A stretch of DNA of 64,000 nt from Papaver somniferum (taxonomy: Eukaryota > Streptophyta > Magnoliopsida > Ranunculales > Papaveraceae). Shown here piece by piece: positions 1 to 11,491 of the stretch. The translations under genes and the position numbers were made by a program. Position 1 is the stretch's first letter, and every line of letters starts with the position of its first letter. Under the pieces are notes generated by a model that worked only from the letters and a program-made list of their open reading frames with translations, had not been told where the DNA came from and did no database searches. The stretch is taken from positions 157,780,920 through 157,844,919 of the forward strand of contig NC_039358.1 in NCBI RefSeq assembly GCF_003573695.1. Direction: 5' to 3'.

Positions 1-376
1 TTTTAAAGAACTGAGGAGACGACCGTACGGAGGAGACTCCTCGAACCGAGCGAAATGTTAAACCTCACACAGATACACCGCTGCAAAGGGGGTTCTTTAG
101 ATTCGAGAGATCAATCTGTAGTACTCCGGTCTAAATCAAGACAATGACCGTTCCAGAGTAAATTCGGTCACAAGAGAGGATGAGTTGATCTGTAGGAGGG
201 AAGCTGAGAAATGTGTGGAATCAATGGTAATAAAAGATTGTGAGTGTGTGAATTTTGAATATGATAAGCTCTGAGTGATTGAAATTTCTCAATTGATGAG
301 TTGATGACCTCGTGTTGTCGGTTTGACGTGAGATTGATGATACTGATGATGCTGATTCAATCATGATTCAGAGACT

Positions 377-384
377 TATTTATA
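377..384 (-). promoter_or_regulatory. TATA box of LTR1
   Basis: The minus strand reads tataaata, a consensus plant TATA box, within an LTR of known orientation. The same box occurs at the equivalent place in LTR3 and, in different flanking sequence, in the LTRs at 34402 and 63214. Confidence 0.55.
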
Positions 385-589
385 TTGTTGGAATTGTAGA
401 CTCCATGATTCCATGAAGTGTGACAGTTGATGGAATCAAGGAGTTGGGAAGTGGAGATCGTGTTTGAAACCAATTGCTCAACGTGTGGAGACTTGGTCGA
501 TTTTCCACCCACTACCTCGTGAATTCCTTCAACATATTGCATGACTTGCTCATATTCCATCGTGTGTTTGAACACACATGTCGTACAAC

Positions 590-622
590 GCCAGACCAAA
601 ACCCTAAGTGATACCCCCCAAA
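590..622 (-). promoter_or_regulatory. Conserved U3 block, LTR1 copy
   Basis: The plus strand contains cgccagaccaaaacccta followed by a run of Cs. The same core recurs in the LTRs at 19349, 23698, 34590 and 63451, about 200-245 bp upstream of the TATA box where one is visible. Function is inferred from conservation only. Confidence 0.4.
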
Positions 623-1669
623 GTGACACGATTGACGTATCGTGGTTTGTTAGTCAATTGATGACTTCGTGGTTTGATGGGACGATGATTCCATGTAGTT
701 GTTGAGTTGAACATGATGTTCTGAAACTCATGAATTAAACATGTCATGAGACAGAGGTATAGTTCTTACAATGAAGTTAGCAAGTATTGCTCATTCGATG
801 GATCGTTGAATATTGATGTTGAACCAATATTCCTTGGTTTGAGCAAATATTTATCATCTGAGCAAGTGTTGCTCATGTGATGAATTGTTGAATATTTGAT
901 CGTCTGAGCAAGTGTTGCTCATCTGATGGATTATTGGCAGCGTGACCAAAATATTAATTACAGTACTGGTTGTTGAACTGAGCATGATTAATAAGATTAA
1001 TGACCATGAGGTCGTCGTAAAATTATTAAGGTTGGAATATGGAATGATGATCCTTGGATTCAGTAACCCTAATTTGATCAATTGATGATCAATTCATGGT
1101 TCGTCAGAATTTTAACCATGGGACGAAGGAGGGAGCGACTACATGGGACCGTGGATCAACCATGTAGTGCCCATATGCTCACGTGAGAAAATACGAAGAA
1201 CTCCTGAAGAGTTGACGATTTGTTGGTGGAAGAATGATTAAATGCTGTCTTAATCATTTATTCAAAAATGCTCGTCTGAGCCTTAGGTGAAAAAACCTAA
1301 TTAATTATGACGAGGCGAGGGACCGACCATGGAGTCATGAAACCATCCCTGGTTGTCCCGTGACCGCCTGACGATCACTTCATGAAAATCCAAAGTGTTT
1401 GGGAGAGTTTTGGACCTAATACGAGCAATTGTGTAAATTAGGTCAAAACTGTGAAAATTGATGGGACCGGCTTCCGTGAGCCAAAGAGCCAAACTTGGTC
1501 GGTCAAGATAGCGCGCTCGTGTCCCCAAGGCGTCCGCGTCTCAGTCCTGAGAATTTTGATATCTTCTGGCGTCAATTGAGCATCCATTCGAGAAAATATG
1601 CCAAAATTAGGGTTTCGACGAAACTGAGGAAAACACCATGAGATGATTGAAAAATAATTATAAAATAAG

Positions 1670-2310
1670 AAATGAGGAGGCATGGGACCGCCGTGGTCAA
1701 GGAATGGTCGGCCGGTCGTGACCACGGTCCCGTGGTGCCTTTTCCTTAATTTTATAATATTTTGATGATTTTATGAAAAATTCATGAATTTTGAGAAATT
1801 TTATGAATCTAGGGAGTTTCCATGAATTGAAGGAGTTTTCATGATTTCAAGGAAGAAAAAAATATTAAAATAATAAAAACAAGGGCGTGTGGGACCGTGG
1901 AAGGCATGGCCGGCCGGCCTGAGCCGGTCCCACAAGTTTCCCTAATTTTTGTGTATTTTTCATGTATTTTTGATGAATTGGGGGAATATTTCCTAATTTG
2001 AGAGAAACACCATGAAATCAAGGAATTTGATGAATTCAAGAAAAACTAATAATAAAATAATAAAACAAAAGGGCGTGTGGGACCGGCTAGGGCATGGCCG
2101 ACCGGCCAAGGCCCAGTCCCACAAGTTTTCATAATTTATTTTATTTTATTATTATTTGATGATTTGTGCAAAAATACCATGAAATCAAGGAGTTTTTTCA
2201 TGAAATTAGAGAAATAATAGTAATAATAATAATAATAAAATAATAAGGAACCGTGGGGTGTGGGCCCGGTTGGGACCAAGGCATGGACGGTTGGCCAATG
2301 GTCCGTGTCT
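1670..2310. repeat. Degenerate GC-rich subrepeats in LTR1
   Basis: A module of roughly 160-200 bp recurs about four times. It combines gtgtgggaccg, ggcatgg, a ggccggcc-like palindrome and a closing ggtcccac with AT-rich filler such as aaataataaaa. Equivalent blocks lie in LTR2 (9630-10440) and LTR3 (20450-21275). Confidence 0.65.
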
Positions 2311-2396
2311 CAATACTCACGTCTGATTGCTGGATCAGAGCTTCGTATAATTATGAGTTCACGATTTTAGCCCTTGTCGAAAATCCACCATCTACA

Positions 2397-2412
2397 TTAA
2401 GTCCCCTGCTTA
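2397..2412 (-). other. Polypurine tract of left element
   Basis: The minus strand reads gcaggggacttaa directly before the LTR start tgtagatgg. This is the expected place and composition for plus-strand priming. Confidence 0.65.
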
Positions 2413-3406
2413 CTGAGGAAAGTTGTGTTCCTCAGTCAACATTAAACGGTGATTTTCTGGCCATAAATAACAATACCAGTAATTGAACTTAGTTGTAAGT
2501 TGAGACGTTACCGGATTTAGAGCGCATGAGCAAACCACGACTTGATGAATGCTTCAATGTCATGATTGGAGTGTTGTTTGATGAGCATAAATTGGTGTTG
2601 AACCGCTGGTTTGGACGACGAGTCCGTGGTTGGTCAGGATTCGCGGGACGAACCCATGAAAACAAATCCTTGTTTTATGAATAGACGCTCGTTCGTTCGT
2701 TAATTTAAGGAACAAACAAAATAGACCCGAGTCTAATGATATAAAATTCGTCTATGAGCTTTCACGAAAACCGGAATTTTATATTTTAAATATGTGAGAT
2801 TTCACAAAGTGGAATGAACTCTCTTTTCAAAAGTGGATGCTCGTACGAGAGAAAAGTTTTTTTTTTTTGATAGACCTGCGTCTGTTAGTAATAAAATTTT
2901 GTTTATGAGCCTTCATGAAATTTTTTATCTTCGAGCTTTCGGAAATCTTTGAAAATATACTCTCGCTTCAAAGACAGATGCTCGTGCGAGGGAGCAAAAA
3001 TATATAGATATATTTTTCAAATTTACGTGAGTTTCACGTTAAAATATATTTTGTCAATTCAATGTTTTGATTTTGAACAATTGTTGAAAGTAGACAACCA
3101 TACATGGTGAAAGAATGTCTATATGTGAGTTTTCACAATCGTAGAATGGACGTTTGTCCAGATTTTGAGAAACCAGTGAATGTTCACATTGTAAAATTTA
3201 CGTGGGTTGTTCACGGTTTTGTGAAAATCATGTCAGAATTTTGTTCGTCTTAGCAGGTTTGAAGGAACAAGCAAGATTTGAAGTATTAACTGATGTACTG
3301 TTAGTGGAATCGTAAACAGGTAAGAGTTGAAAGTTACCATTTTTGCAGACGCTGATGTGAGCATCTTTATTCCATGATTCGTTGTTTTGCTGAATCCTGC
3401 GCTTTG

Positions 3407-4290
3407 TATAAATGATGCGCTGAATGTTATACATCTGTCACAGCCACTTTGCAAGAATGACTGACTCCCATGATGACATTTTCAAAGACGATGTTTCCAG
3501 GGATCACATCTCCGCGGGTTTAACTTCAAGAAATGGTACTTCTGGGACCTCTGAGTGATGGTGAGAGATCCTTCATACTGAGTTGTACTCCTGGTTATTT
3601 CATCAACTATACCACAGGATGATTATATAGTGAGGTTTCAGATCAATGTAGACTCCTCGGAAATGGAAGAAAGTCTTCGGGGCGGAGCACCTAGAAATAA
3701 GGACTACAGGATGTTAGCAAATGACGTGCAGTCCCCAGCCGTTTCATTGGTGAATTGTTAGCGCTCCTTGTGTCATGAATTTTTCTTGCCCGTGCAATTA
3801 GGATCACGAGACCGAGGTTTTGTTATTTCTTTTCAGACCTTTTCTCCATCGATTGACGGTCTTCAACTTGTTCCCAGGCGAACAATTCAGGAATCCAGTA
3901 CTGATGAAGAAGTCGATGTAAATATCTCTTTCGTGCAGGTGATCGCGGCATCTCCTTGAATGAAATAATAATAATTTTTGTTGATGAATCCAGGAATAAA
4001 TCATTGTAGATAAGAATCATGTTGATGAAGCGCACTCTTCTTTGGGAGATGGGAATATGGAGAATTCTCGAAATCCCGAACCGAATGGAGATAGCGGCAT
4101 TGTCAACGGAGATTCTGGCATCGTCGAGCCTTCAAATGATTTAGAGACTCCCTTAGTAAGTATATCTCCTGTAATTTATTCAAAGAAGTATGATATCGCT
4201 GATTCGCGAATGAATGAAAATTCATGTGAATTTATGGATAACTTTGCCGAAATACGTCACCGGAAAATTTCAGACTTCATATTTTACTAG
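3407..4290 (+). pseudogene. Antisense gene of left element, 5' part, truncated
   Basis: This is the counterpart of the antisense gene at 12534-14566. A TATA box (3407-3413) is followed by an ATG at 3457, then exon-like stretches around 3840-3950 and 3994-4155. Here the exon that reads gaagaaatc in the right element reads gaataaatc, which is an in-frame stop. The main 226-codon exon is missing because of a deletion of about 1.4 kb near 4345. It is therefore a dead copy. The product is unknown; the visible peptide is acidic with a repeated NGDSGIV motif. Confidence 0.5.
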
Positions 4291-4952
4291 AAACGCTGTA
4301 GAATCTTCGTCCGAAGTCGGATTTTCGCGGTTTGCATATGTATCTTCAAGCCTAGAAATTGGTGGACACCGATCGACTGTGGAAGTTATGAATCCCGTCT
4401 AAATATTGTTGTTTGCATGTTGTACGCTCATGAAGTTGTAGGAACCTCATACGACGTTGGAATCTGACGATTGACCCCAACTTTCGAAGATAAGAGACGG
4501 AGGAATCATATGCAACTAGAATTCTTAAGTTTGGAGATGTCTAGGGCAATATATAAAGTATGCACTTTCATAACTTGTAATCCCGTGCAAATTTTCAGAT
4601 TTCATAGACCTGACAGTAAATGTCGTATCTTTCAGCTCTTATGTCCAATTGATGCGCCCTTTTGGTATGTTGTAGAAGAGACATAGACAAACATATTTCG
4701 TTGAGGAAGAATTGTCCCATTCCTCACCCATTAGTAATTTTTTTCAAACCCATGGACTGGAGTGTGTTGTATCTCATTTATACAGGTGATGAGAACATCT
4801 TGTAGAAGACTTTGGATTATGCCACCAGTCGTGCCAGATTTGGGAAGACTTTCATGTGAGAATGTTATCAGGTCTACACATCTTGATATGAATCATTGGT
4901 CTTAGAGAAGTCCGCTTCATGTGTAACACTTCAGAGAATGATTAGTTGATGA

Positions 4953-5640
4953 AGCCCTGAGGATGTTGCTCCTGAGACCGTTGTTGGTGCTGAAACCATG
5001 AATGATTACGCTCCAGAGATCCTTGTCGATGCTGAGATCATAGATGGTGTTCCCCTAGAGATTATTTTTGATGCAGATACCATGGTTGAAGTTGCTCCAA
5101 AGACCGAAAAGGCTAGAACCATGATTATAGATATAAACTTTGCTCCTTCATCCAGTGAGCCTTTTACATTCATGAACTAGTTGATGAGTTGAGCGTCTGT
5201 AAGATGAAGGTGTATTGAGAGTTCAACCTGAATGCTCCTGAAAGCATAACTTTACCACGATCTGGCTTTGTCAGTGAGTCAACATTGTTGCGGTAGATAG
5301 CATCAGCAGTTTTCATACTAGATGTGATTGGTGAAGCGAGAAAGTTCCTCAATCATGCAGGGGTTTGTGATGTAGAGAAAACCCGTTGATAAAGTTTCAC
5401 GGAATCACCTCAGGTTGCCCAATATATATTGAAGGAGTTAGTGCCATCCATGTATGAATGATATTGCATATGCTTCAGAAGTCTTATAATGATATAATGA
5501 AGACTTATCGAATGTAGTGCCGATCGTGCTGGTGTTGAATCAGTGTCGAGATATTTGTGTTGAATCCAGAGGCGCCATTATCGAAGGTGTACTCTTTGAT
5601 TGGGCGTACAATTTTGAAGGCCTCTTGATGCTTGGGCGTT
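4953..5640 (+). pseudogene. Decayed second copy of the antisense gene (left element)
   Basis: The open part (4953-5180) encodes acidic repeats such as EILVDAEI and VPLEIIFDADT. Its end resembles the antisense gene at 14175-14210: both have catgaactagttg followed by related sequence. Further on, the stretch near 5585-5615 resembles the DVLFDWEYN-coding stretch of the intact copy, with extra changes. It is broken by stops and indels. I infer an old duplication of the antisense gene inside the element. Confidence 0.4.
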
Positions 5641-5921
5641 GAATCTTCATACCCCTTGAGTATGTCTTAGGTTTGATCGTCTGGGCCCGACTATCTTCTG
5701 TTGATTCAGCATTACTTTCGTTGTAGCAGTGAGATTCAACACATGTGCAGAAATCAGAGCTTTCTAATTTTGTGGCACACATGGACACTCCTGCAAGGCT
5801 ATGTAGAAACTCCCAAAGTGTTCTTTGTCGTGTTTGGACATCATCTCAGCAATGGACATCCAGTGCTCGATTCGGAGAAATGTTAGATTCAACCACTTGG
5901 AAAAATATTAATGCGGTGAAG

Positions 5922-6150
5922 TTACCATTCATGACGTCTTGCAGAGTTGCTAGCAGAATTAAGTCCCCATGCTAGGATAGCATGTGAGGAAATAAATGAC
6001 GTAGACACGGAAGGAGTGAGACTTGCCTGAGTGTGGAACCTCTTGATGAATGAGTATGCATCTTTTGCAGGTTCTTGCTTCAATCTCGTCAAAGTTCGAA
6101 ATTCCTCCAAGTGCTCTGATGATGGGTGTCCGTAAAATCTTCTGGATTAG
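5922..6150 (-). pseudogene. gag-like fragment downstream of protease, left element
   Basis: The minus-strand frame includes LTRLKQEP and AYSFIKRFH, which resemble the Q-x-x-x-E-S-x-x-x-Y/F-I-x-R-F core of Ty3/gypsy gag capsid regions, followed by ILAWGLNSA. In element order it lies after the protease, where reverse transcriptase is expected. The right-element copy at 16376 is open for longer. It may be a second gag-derived segment or a chance resemblance. Confidence 0.35.
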
Positions 6151-6189
6151 AAATTTCTTCGTTGGAGAGATGTGCAACCAAAAGACGCT

Positions 6190-6500
6190 TTGTCAGCATG
6201 GATCCACGCACGTCTGAAGAACATGTCATATTCTTGGATCATCCTGATTATGTGAAAATTGGTTCCTGTCCAGGTTAAGCTTATGTCCACCTTGAGAGTG
6301 ATGTAGCCATAAGTATTTCCGAGCGTTCCTTCAAGATCTATGATTGAGATGGGAGCATGAGTAGCTCCTTTTCGAGTGATGCATGTGGATCCGATGGATT
6401 TCAGTCGAATGTTGTTGATGGAGGTGCCAGCATTGATCAACGTTCTTCCAAATTCGTTTCTTCTGAGATTGAGTGTGGTAAGCAGTCCCCAGTCGAACAT
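6190..6500 (-). pseudogene. Retroviral-type aspartic protease, catalytic Asp lost (left element)
   Basis: Recognised from a pepsin-fold retrotransposon protease pattern: LINAGTSINN at the active-site loop, a glycine-rich middle (GYITLKVD) and the C-terminal YDMFFRRAWIHADKA, which corresponds to the usual YxxLLGRPWxH motif of gypsy proteases. The Asp of the D-T/S-G triad is replaced by Asn (codon at 6432-6434), and the reading frame shifts just after the WIH motif. The enzyme would normally cleave the Gag-Pol polyprotein in the particle; this copy should be inactive. The right element carries the same Asp-to-Asn change. Confidence 0.6.
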
Positions 6501-6564
6501 CTCTTGATCTGTGTCTGGAGGCTCAAGAAGTATTTCCAGAATGAACTTCTTGACACGATGTGGT

Positions 6565-8210
6565 TCAGTGCTGTGAACATGTCTCTCCTTTGTTCCTTCG
6601 ACAGATAGAGCAATCCACGTTCGACCAAGGATTGAACTGCCTCTTTGATAGGTTGTTCAGAGAGTCGAGGTATTGATTGGGAGAGGATCTGTGTACTCCT
6701 TCAGTCCCCAGTTGAATCTTGTGTAGATCAACCTTCTCTTTGAAGATGTGCTTTAAAATATTGCAGTTACTTGTCGGGTGATTGATGAATCCATGAAGGT
6801 GACAGTACCTGGGATTCTCCATCTTGCTTCAGTTGGCTCTGTTTGATGAACATCTAGTTGATTGTATCATCTTGAACCCAGACTTCCGGTAACTCGGTCA
6901 CTTCAGAGAGGTTTGAGTATGTCCGATCATTTCCCGTTTGTTGATGCTAGGTCGAGGTTTGTGCATCTTGGTTATCCTTCTTTTGTGCTTTTGAAGGAGC
7001 TGAGGTATGATTGCACGGCGGTTCGACTTTTCGTTTGCTCCCTTCTGCAACAGCGTTTGTGGAAGGCTGGAGGTTGTACTGTTAGTTGATCAGACGTCTG
7101 CTACCTCGAGCGCCTCGTGGTTCTTCAGCCTTTGTAGCTTTTGTTCTTTCCAGTAAAGCGGGCGCAGTAGTTGTAGATCTCTTCGCCGCTTCATGAAGCT
7201 TTGAGAATGTCTGGAAACGAATATTTTCCAATAAAGCTCTGTAGACCGGGATCATGTCGTTGATACACAAGTCTACAGTTGCTACTACGTGACGTTTGGA
7301 TCATGACAGTCCAGGGACAGGACTCTGAATCTTTTCACGTAGTCATTGGGATTTTCACTGACCCTCTGAAACATTCTTCCAAGGTCGGAGAGGGTGACTT
7401 GTTCTGACACGAAGAAGTATTTCCTGTAAATGCGTTAACCATTTCTCCCCAATTGTTGATAGTCCCTGGTGCGATGTTGTTATACAAGGTGTATGCTCTG
7501 CCTTTCAGAGATTTTGAGAATTCCTTGAGACGAACGACATGATTATGTTCATGTTCTCCCAGGGCTTCGAGAAAAAGAGAGACATGTTCCCGAGCATTTT
7601 CAGTTCCATCATATAAGGTGAAGGTTGGAGAAACGTAACCTTTGGGGAGTGGAATCCTTTGCGTAGCATCAGGATAACGAGGTTGATGACGATGGACATG
7701 CGATGTTTTTTCTTTTCCACGGTTCTCCAAGAGGTGCTCCAGATCCTCGCGAGTGATGAAATTCGATGACGCCTTCGCTGATGAGTTGTCTGCAGCAGTT
7801 TTGCGGACTTCGTCGTCTTCTACTGTATGGATTGGAATTACTTCAAGATCGTCTTCTGAGGATTTCTCCTTTTCCTTTCCCTTCTCTTGAGTTTTCTCTG
7901 GTATCTTGTCAGTAAGAGTTTTGAGATAATTACACAGCTCCTTCTGTGTAGTAGCCATATCGGTTTGATTCTTTGCAAGAGTCTCTTGCACTTTGATGAG
8001 ATCAGCAATAGTAGGTGATGGATTTCCTCTGACTTCCTCAGGGTGTCGACCGAATAAAGGATGACCTTCCGCGTTGACATTTGGGGGAGTAACATCACCA
8101 CCGCCAATGTTGGAGACCAGAATTGTTTCCGGGATGTCTTGATCGTCGTTGTTGTTGCTAGTTCTAGCACCGTTGAAATTCGTAGTTGAGCCTGACCTAA
8201 GATCAACCAT
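6565..8210 (-). pseudogene. Ty3/gypsy (Tat-like) gag, frameshifted (left element)
   Basis: The likely start is the ATG at 8210 (MVDLRSGS), about 40 bp past the PBS; upstream in-frame TTG codons are not needed. Order: an acidic/lysine-rich N-terminal region, then the capsid core with PLPKGYVSPTFTLYDG, SKSLKGRAYTLY and APGTINNWGEMVNAF. At about 7425 the frame breaks: the next expected residues (KYFFVSEQVT) lie in the -1 frame. Stops and a second shift follow near 7285. A further open part (7270-7082) has MIPVYRALLENI, and the C-terminal part (6822-6565) has a CX2HX4HX4C cluster (CHLHGFINHPTSNC) typical of Tat gag ends. The protein would form the virus-like particle. Both element copies share the main lesions. 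Confidence 0.7.
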
Positions 8211-8247
8211 CTTTTTGAAATCGTGAGATTGCAACCGAGAGAATGAT

Positions 8248-8265
8248 CTCCCACTGTGGTCGCCA
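8248..8265 (-). other. Primer binding site, left element
   Basis: The minus strand reads tggcgaccacagtgggag, three bases after the LTR2 end. It begins TGGCG as expected for pairing with a tRNA ending CGCCA. From memory it fits a plant tRNA-Arg 3' end; the isoacceptor was not checked. Confidence 0.65.
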
Positions 8266-9629
8266 ATCTGTAGATTGGGAAAAACTATTTGCTGGTTTTT
8301 AAGGAATTGAGGAGACGACCGTACGGAGGAGACTCCTTGAACCGAGCAAAATGTTAAACCTCACATAGATGCACCGCTGCAAAGGGGGTGCTTTAGATTC
8401 GAGAGATCAATCTGTAGTACTCCGTCCTAAATCAAAACAATGTCCGTTCCAGAGTAAATTCGGTCACAAGAGAGGATGGGTTGATCTGTAGGAGGGAAGC
8501 TGAGAAATGTGTGGAATCAATGGTAATCAAAGATTGTGGGTTTGTGAATTCTGAATATGATAAGCTCTGAGTGATTGAAATTGCTCAATTGAGAGTAGTT
8601 GCTCAATTGATGACTTCATGGTTTGATGGGGCGATGAGTCCATGTAGTTTCTGAGTTGAACATGATGTTCTGAAACTCATGAATTAAACATGTCCTGAGA
8701 CAGAGGTATAGTTCTTACAATAAAGTAAGAAAGTATTGCTCATTCGATGGATCATTGAATATTGATTGTTGAACCAATATTCCTTGGTTTGATCAAATAT
8801 TTATCATATGAGCAAGTGTTGCTCATGTGATGAATTGTTGAATATTTGATCGTCTGAGCAAGTGTTGCTTATCTGATGGATTATTAGCAGCGCGACCAAA
8901 ATATTAATTACAGTACTGGTTGTTGAACCGAGCATGATTAATAAGATTAATGACCATGAGGTCGTCGTAAAATTATTAAGGTTGGAATCTGGAATGATGA
9001 TCCTTGGATTCAGAAACCCTAATTTGATCAATTGATGATCAATTCATGGTTCGTCAGACTTTTAACCATGGGACAAAGGAGGGAGCGACTACATGGGACC
9101 GTGGATCAACCATGTAGTGTCCATATGCTCACGTGAGCAAATACGAAGAACTCCTGAAGAGTTGACGATTTTTTGGTGGAAGAATGATTAAATGCTGGCT
9201 TAATCATTTATTCAAAAATGCTCGTCTGAGCTTTAGGTGATGAAACCTAATTAATTATGACGAGGCGAGGGACCGACCATGGAGTCATGAAACTGGCCCT
9301 GGGTTGTCCCGTGACCGCCTGACGATCACTTCATGAAAATCCAAAGTGTTTGGGAGAGTTTTGGACCTAATACGAGCAATTGTGCAAATTAGGTCAAAAC
9401 TGTGAAAATTGATGGGACCGGCTTCCGTGATCCAAAGAGCCAATCTTGGTCGGTCAAGATAGCGTGCTCGTGTCCCCAAGGCGTCCGCGTCTCAGTCCTG
9501 AGAATTTTGATATTTTCTGGCGTGCAATTGAGCATCCATTCGAGAAAATATGCCAAAATTAGGGTTTCGACGAAACTGAGGAAAACACCATGAGATGATG
9601 AAAAATAATTATAAAATAAGGAATGAGGA

Positions 9630-10440
9630 GGCGTGGGACCGCCGTGGTCAAGGCATGGTCGGCGGTCGTGACCACGGTCCCGTGGTGCCTTTTCCTTAAT
9701 TTTATAATATTTTGATGATTTTATGAAAAATTCATGAATTTTGAGAAATTTGATGAATTTAGGGAGTTTCCATGAATTGAAGGAGTTTTCATGAGTTCAG
9801 GAAGAAAAATATTAAAATAATAAAAACAAGGGCGTGTGGGACCATGGAGGCATGGGCCGGCTTGGCCGGTCCCACGAGTTTTTCATAATTTTTTATTTTT
9901 AGGTATTTTTGATGATTTGAGGGAATTTTTCCTAATTTGAGAGAAATACCATGAAATCAAGGAATTTGATGAATTCAAGGAAAAAAAATAAAATAATAAA
10001 CAAAGGGCGTTGGGACCGGCTAGGGCATGGGCCGGCCTAGGCCCGGTCCCACAAGTTTTCATAATTATTTATTTTATTATTATTGATGATTTGTGCAAAA
10101 ATACCATGAAATCAAGGAGTTTTTCATGAAATTAGAGAAATAATAAAATAATAAAAAAACCGTGGGGTGTGGGGCCGGTTGGGACCAAGGCATGGCCGGT
10201 TGGCCAATGGTCACGCCCCACACTCCTTTCCTTAATTTTATATTATTTTTTATGGATTTATGGAAGTACCATGAAACCGAGGAGTTTCCTCGAGACGAAG
10301 GAGATTTGATCAAATGAGAGAATTTTCATCAAATCATGGAAAATAATAAAATGCATTAAAAATATAAAACTGGCGTGGGATTGACCACGACACGGTCGGT
10401 CGGTCGTGTGTCCGTGCTCCCAGCACCCTGGTCAATATTT
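9630..10440. repeat. Degenerate GC-rich subrepeats in LTR2
   Basis: About five modules with gggaccg, ggcatgg and ggtcccac/ggtcacgcccca blocks separated by AT-rich filler, matching those in LTR1 and LTR3. The last module has ggtcggtcggtcg. Confidence 0.6.
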
Positions 10441-10674
10441 TTAATTATTTATTATTTTCTTCTCTATTTTGCATAGGTTCATCGTTTCGTTGTATTTTTG
10501 AAATACTCGTTCGTGCGGTGACTGTTAGTGTATCGTCGTTGAATACACCTTCACCATTTGAATCGGGGCTTACTTAGAGGTAGCTCAGACGCCCAGTTGT
10601 TGATTATTTATTACTAATTGTGGAATTCGGTGGAGAATAATTTACAAAACTGAGTAATAAGATGTTTATTATTG

Positions 10675-11012
10675 ATTCATAGGATCAGCTGAGGATTCGA
10701 CTACGAATTCAGAATAATAAAGTGAGCATTACCATTCCATGGGATCGTAGATTCGACCATAGAATCGGAGTAATTAAGATTTATATATTACCATTTATGA
10801 GACCAGTTGTGGATTCGATCATGAAATCGGAGTAATGAGATAATATAGTTATTGCTATTCTATGAGATCAAGCCGTGGAATCGATTATAGAATCAGAACA
10901 ATTGTTATTGTCATTCCATAGGACCAGTCATGGATTCGACCATGGAATAGGAGCAATTGTTATTGCCATTCCATGGGACCAGTCGTGGATTCGACCATGG
11001 AATAGGAGCAAT
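10675..11012. repeat. Tandem hairpin repeats in U3 of LTR2
   Basis: Five or six units of about 56-62 bp. The best units contain attccatgg and, 18 bases later, ccatggaat, a 9-bp perfect inverted repeat around gaccagtcgtggattcga. Units toward 10680 are more diverged but keep the gattcga core. LTR3 has the same block at 21515-21850; LTR1 has lost it. Confidence 0.65.
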
Positions 11013-11086
11013 AATAGATTATTCTGGGAATTCAGTAGTGAATGTCACGGCAGAATTAATCTTAATTAGGAATAATTAACTTTGTG

Positions 11087-11240
11087 GCTCTATACTAGCA
11101 GAACAAGCTGTCTAGGAGCATTAATTATCCCGATATGAGCTTGTCGGTAAGTCATATCCTTTATATAGTCAGGGTAAACTCGTTGTTTGTTCCTGAAGAC
11201 GTTATCGCTCTATACTAGCAGAGCAAGCTGTCTAGGAGCA
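11087..11240. repeat. Pair of 34-bp direct repeats in LTR2
   Basis: A sequence beginning gctctatactagcag and ending tgtctaggagca occurs at 11087-11120 and 11207-11240, 120 bp apart. LTR3 has both copies at about 21926 and 22046, the second one diverged. Confidence 0.7.
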
Positions 11241-11473
11241 GTCCATCTCGTGATACTATATAGAAATAATCACTAAAAGTGTTCAGTGTTCATGAGATAT
11301 GCCGTTGTCCAGTCGTGAGACTACATATCTACATGTACTCTGAGAGAAAGTACTCTCCGTTCAGAATTCGATGAGAGACCCGTGTCTCAATACTCACGTC
11401 TGATTTCTGGATCAGAGCTTCGTATAATTATGAGTTCACGATTTTAGCCCTTGTCGAAAATCCACCATCTACA

Positions 11474-11491
11474 TTAAGTCCCCCGCTTACT
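11474..11491 (-). other. Polypurine tract of right element
   Basis: The minus strand reads agtaagcgggggacttaa immediately before the LTR start tgtagatgg. It matches the tract of the left element with one more G. Confidence 0.68.

Larger units (their letters stand above)
1..2396 (-). mobile_element. LTR1 of Tat-like tandem array (truncated by window edge)
   Basis: Position 1 aligns with 8297 in LTR2 and 18770 or so in LTR3, so about 28 bp of this LTR lie before the window. It ends at 2396 in atctaca, the inverse of the tgtagat that opens LTR2 and LTR3. It is the 3' LTR of the left element, read on the minus strand. Compared with LTR2 it lacks about 1.17 kb (10213-11380 of LTR2), which removes the U3 hairpin repeats; it keeps the TATA box that LTR2 has lost. 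Open frames inside it are not supported as genes. Confidence 0.85.
2397..8268 (-). mobile_element. Internal region of left Tat-like element (non-autonomous)
   Basis: About 5.9 kb between LTR1 and LTR2. In element order it holds a PBS, a broken gag, a protease remnant, a gag-like stretch, then a long region without sense coding that carries an antisense gene, and a PPT. No reverse transcriptase, RNase H or integrase motif was found, so the element would depend on a partner. Compared with internal 2 it lacks about 1.4 kb (13443-14831 there), including the main antisense exon. Confidence 0.75.
8269..11473 (-). mobile_element. LTR2, shared middle LTR of Tat-like array
   Basis: Runs from tgtagatt to atctaca (3205 bp, TG...CA). 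It is flanked by the PBS of the left element and the PPT of the right element, so it serves as 5' LTR of one and 3' LTR of the other. It lacks 365 bp present in LTR1 and LTR3 (19058-19422 of LTR3), so it has neither the TATA box nor the conserved U3 block. Confidence 0.88.

Noticed and set aside
1301..1725. Minus-strand frames of 75 and 95 aa, also at 9285 and 20208
   Set aside because: Located in U3 of the Tat-like LTRs, interrupted differently in each copy; no protein features.
3804..4035. Minus-strand frames of 66-70 aa, repeated at 12881
   Set aside because: They are shadows of the exon of the antisense gene on the plus strand.
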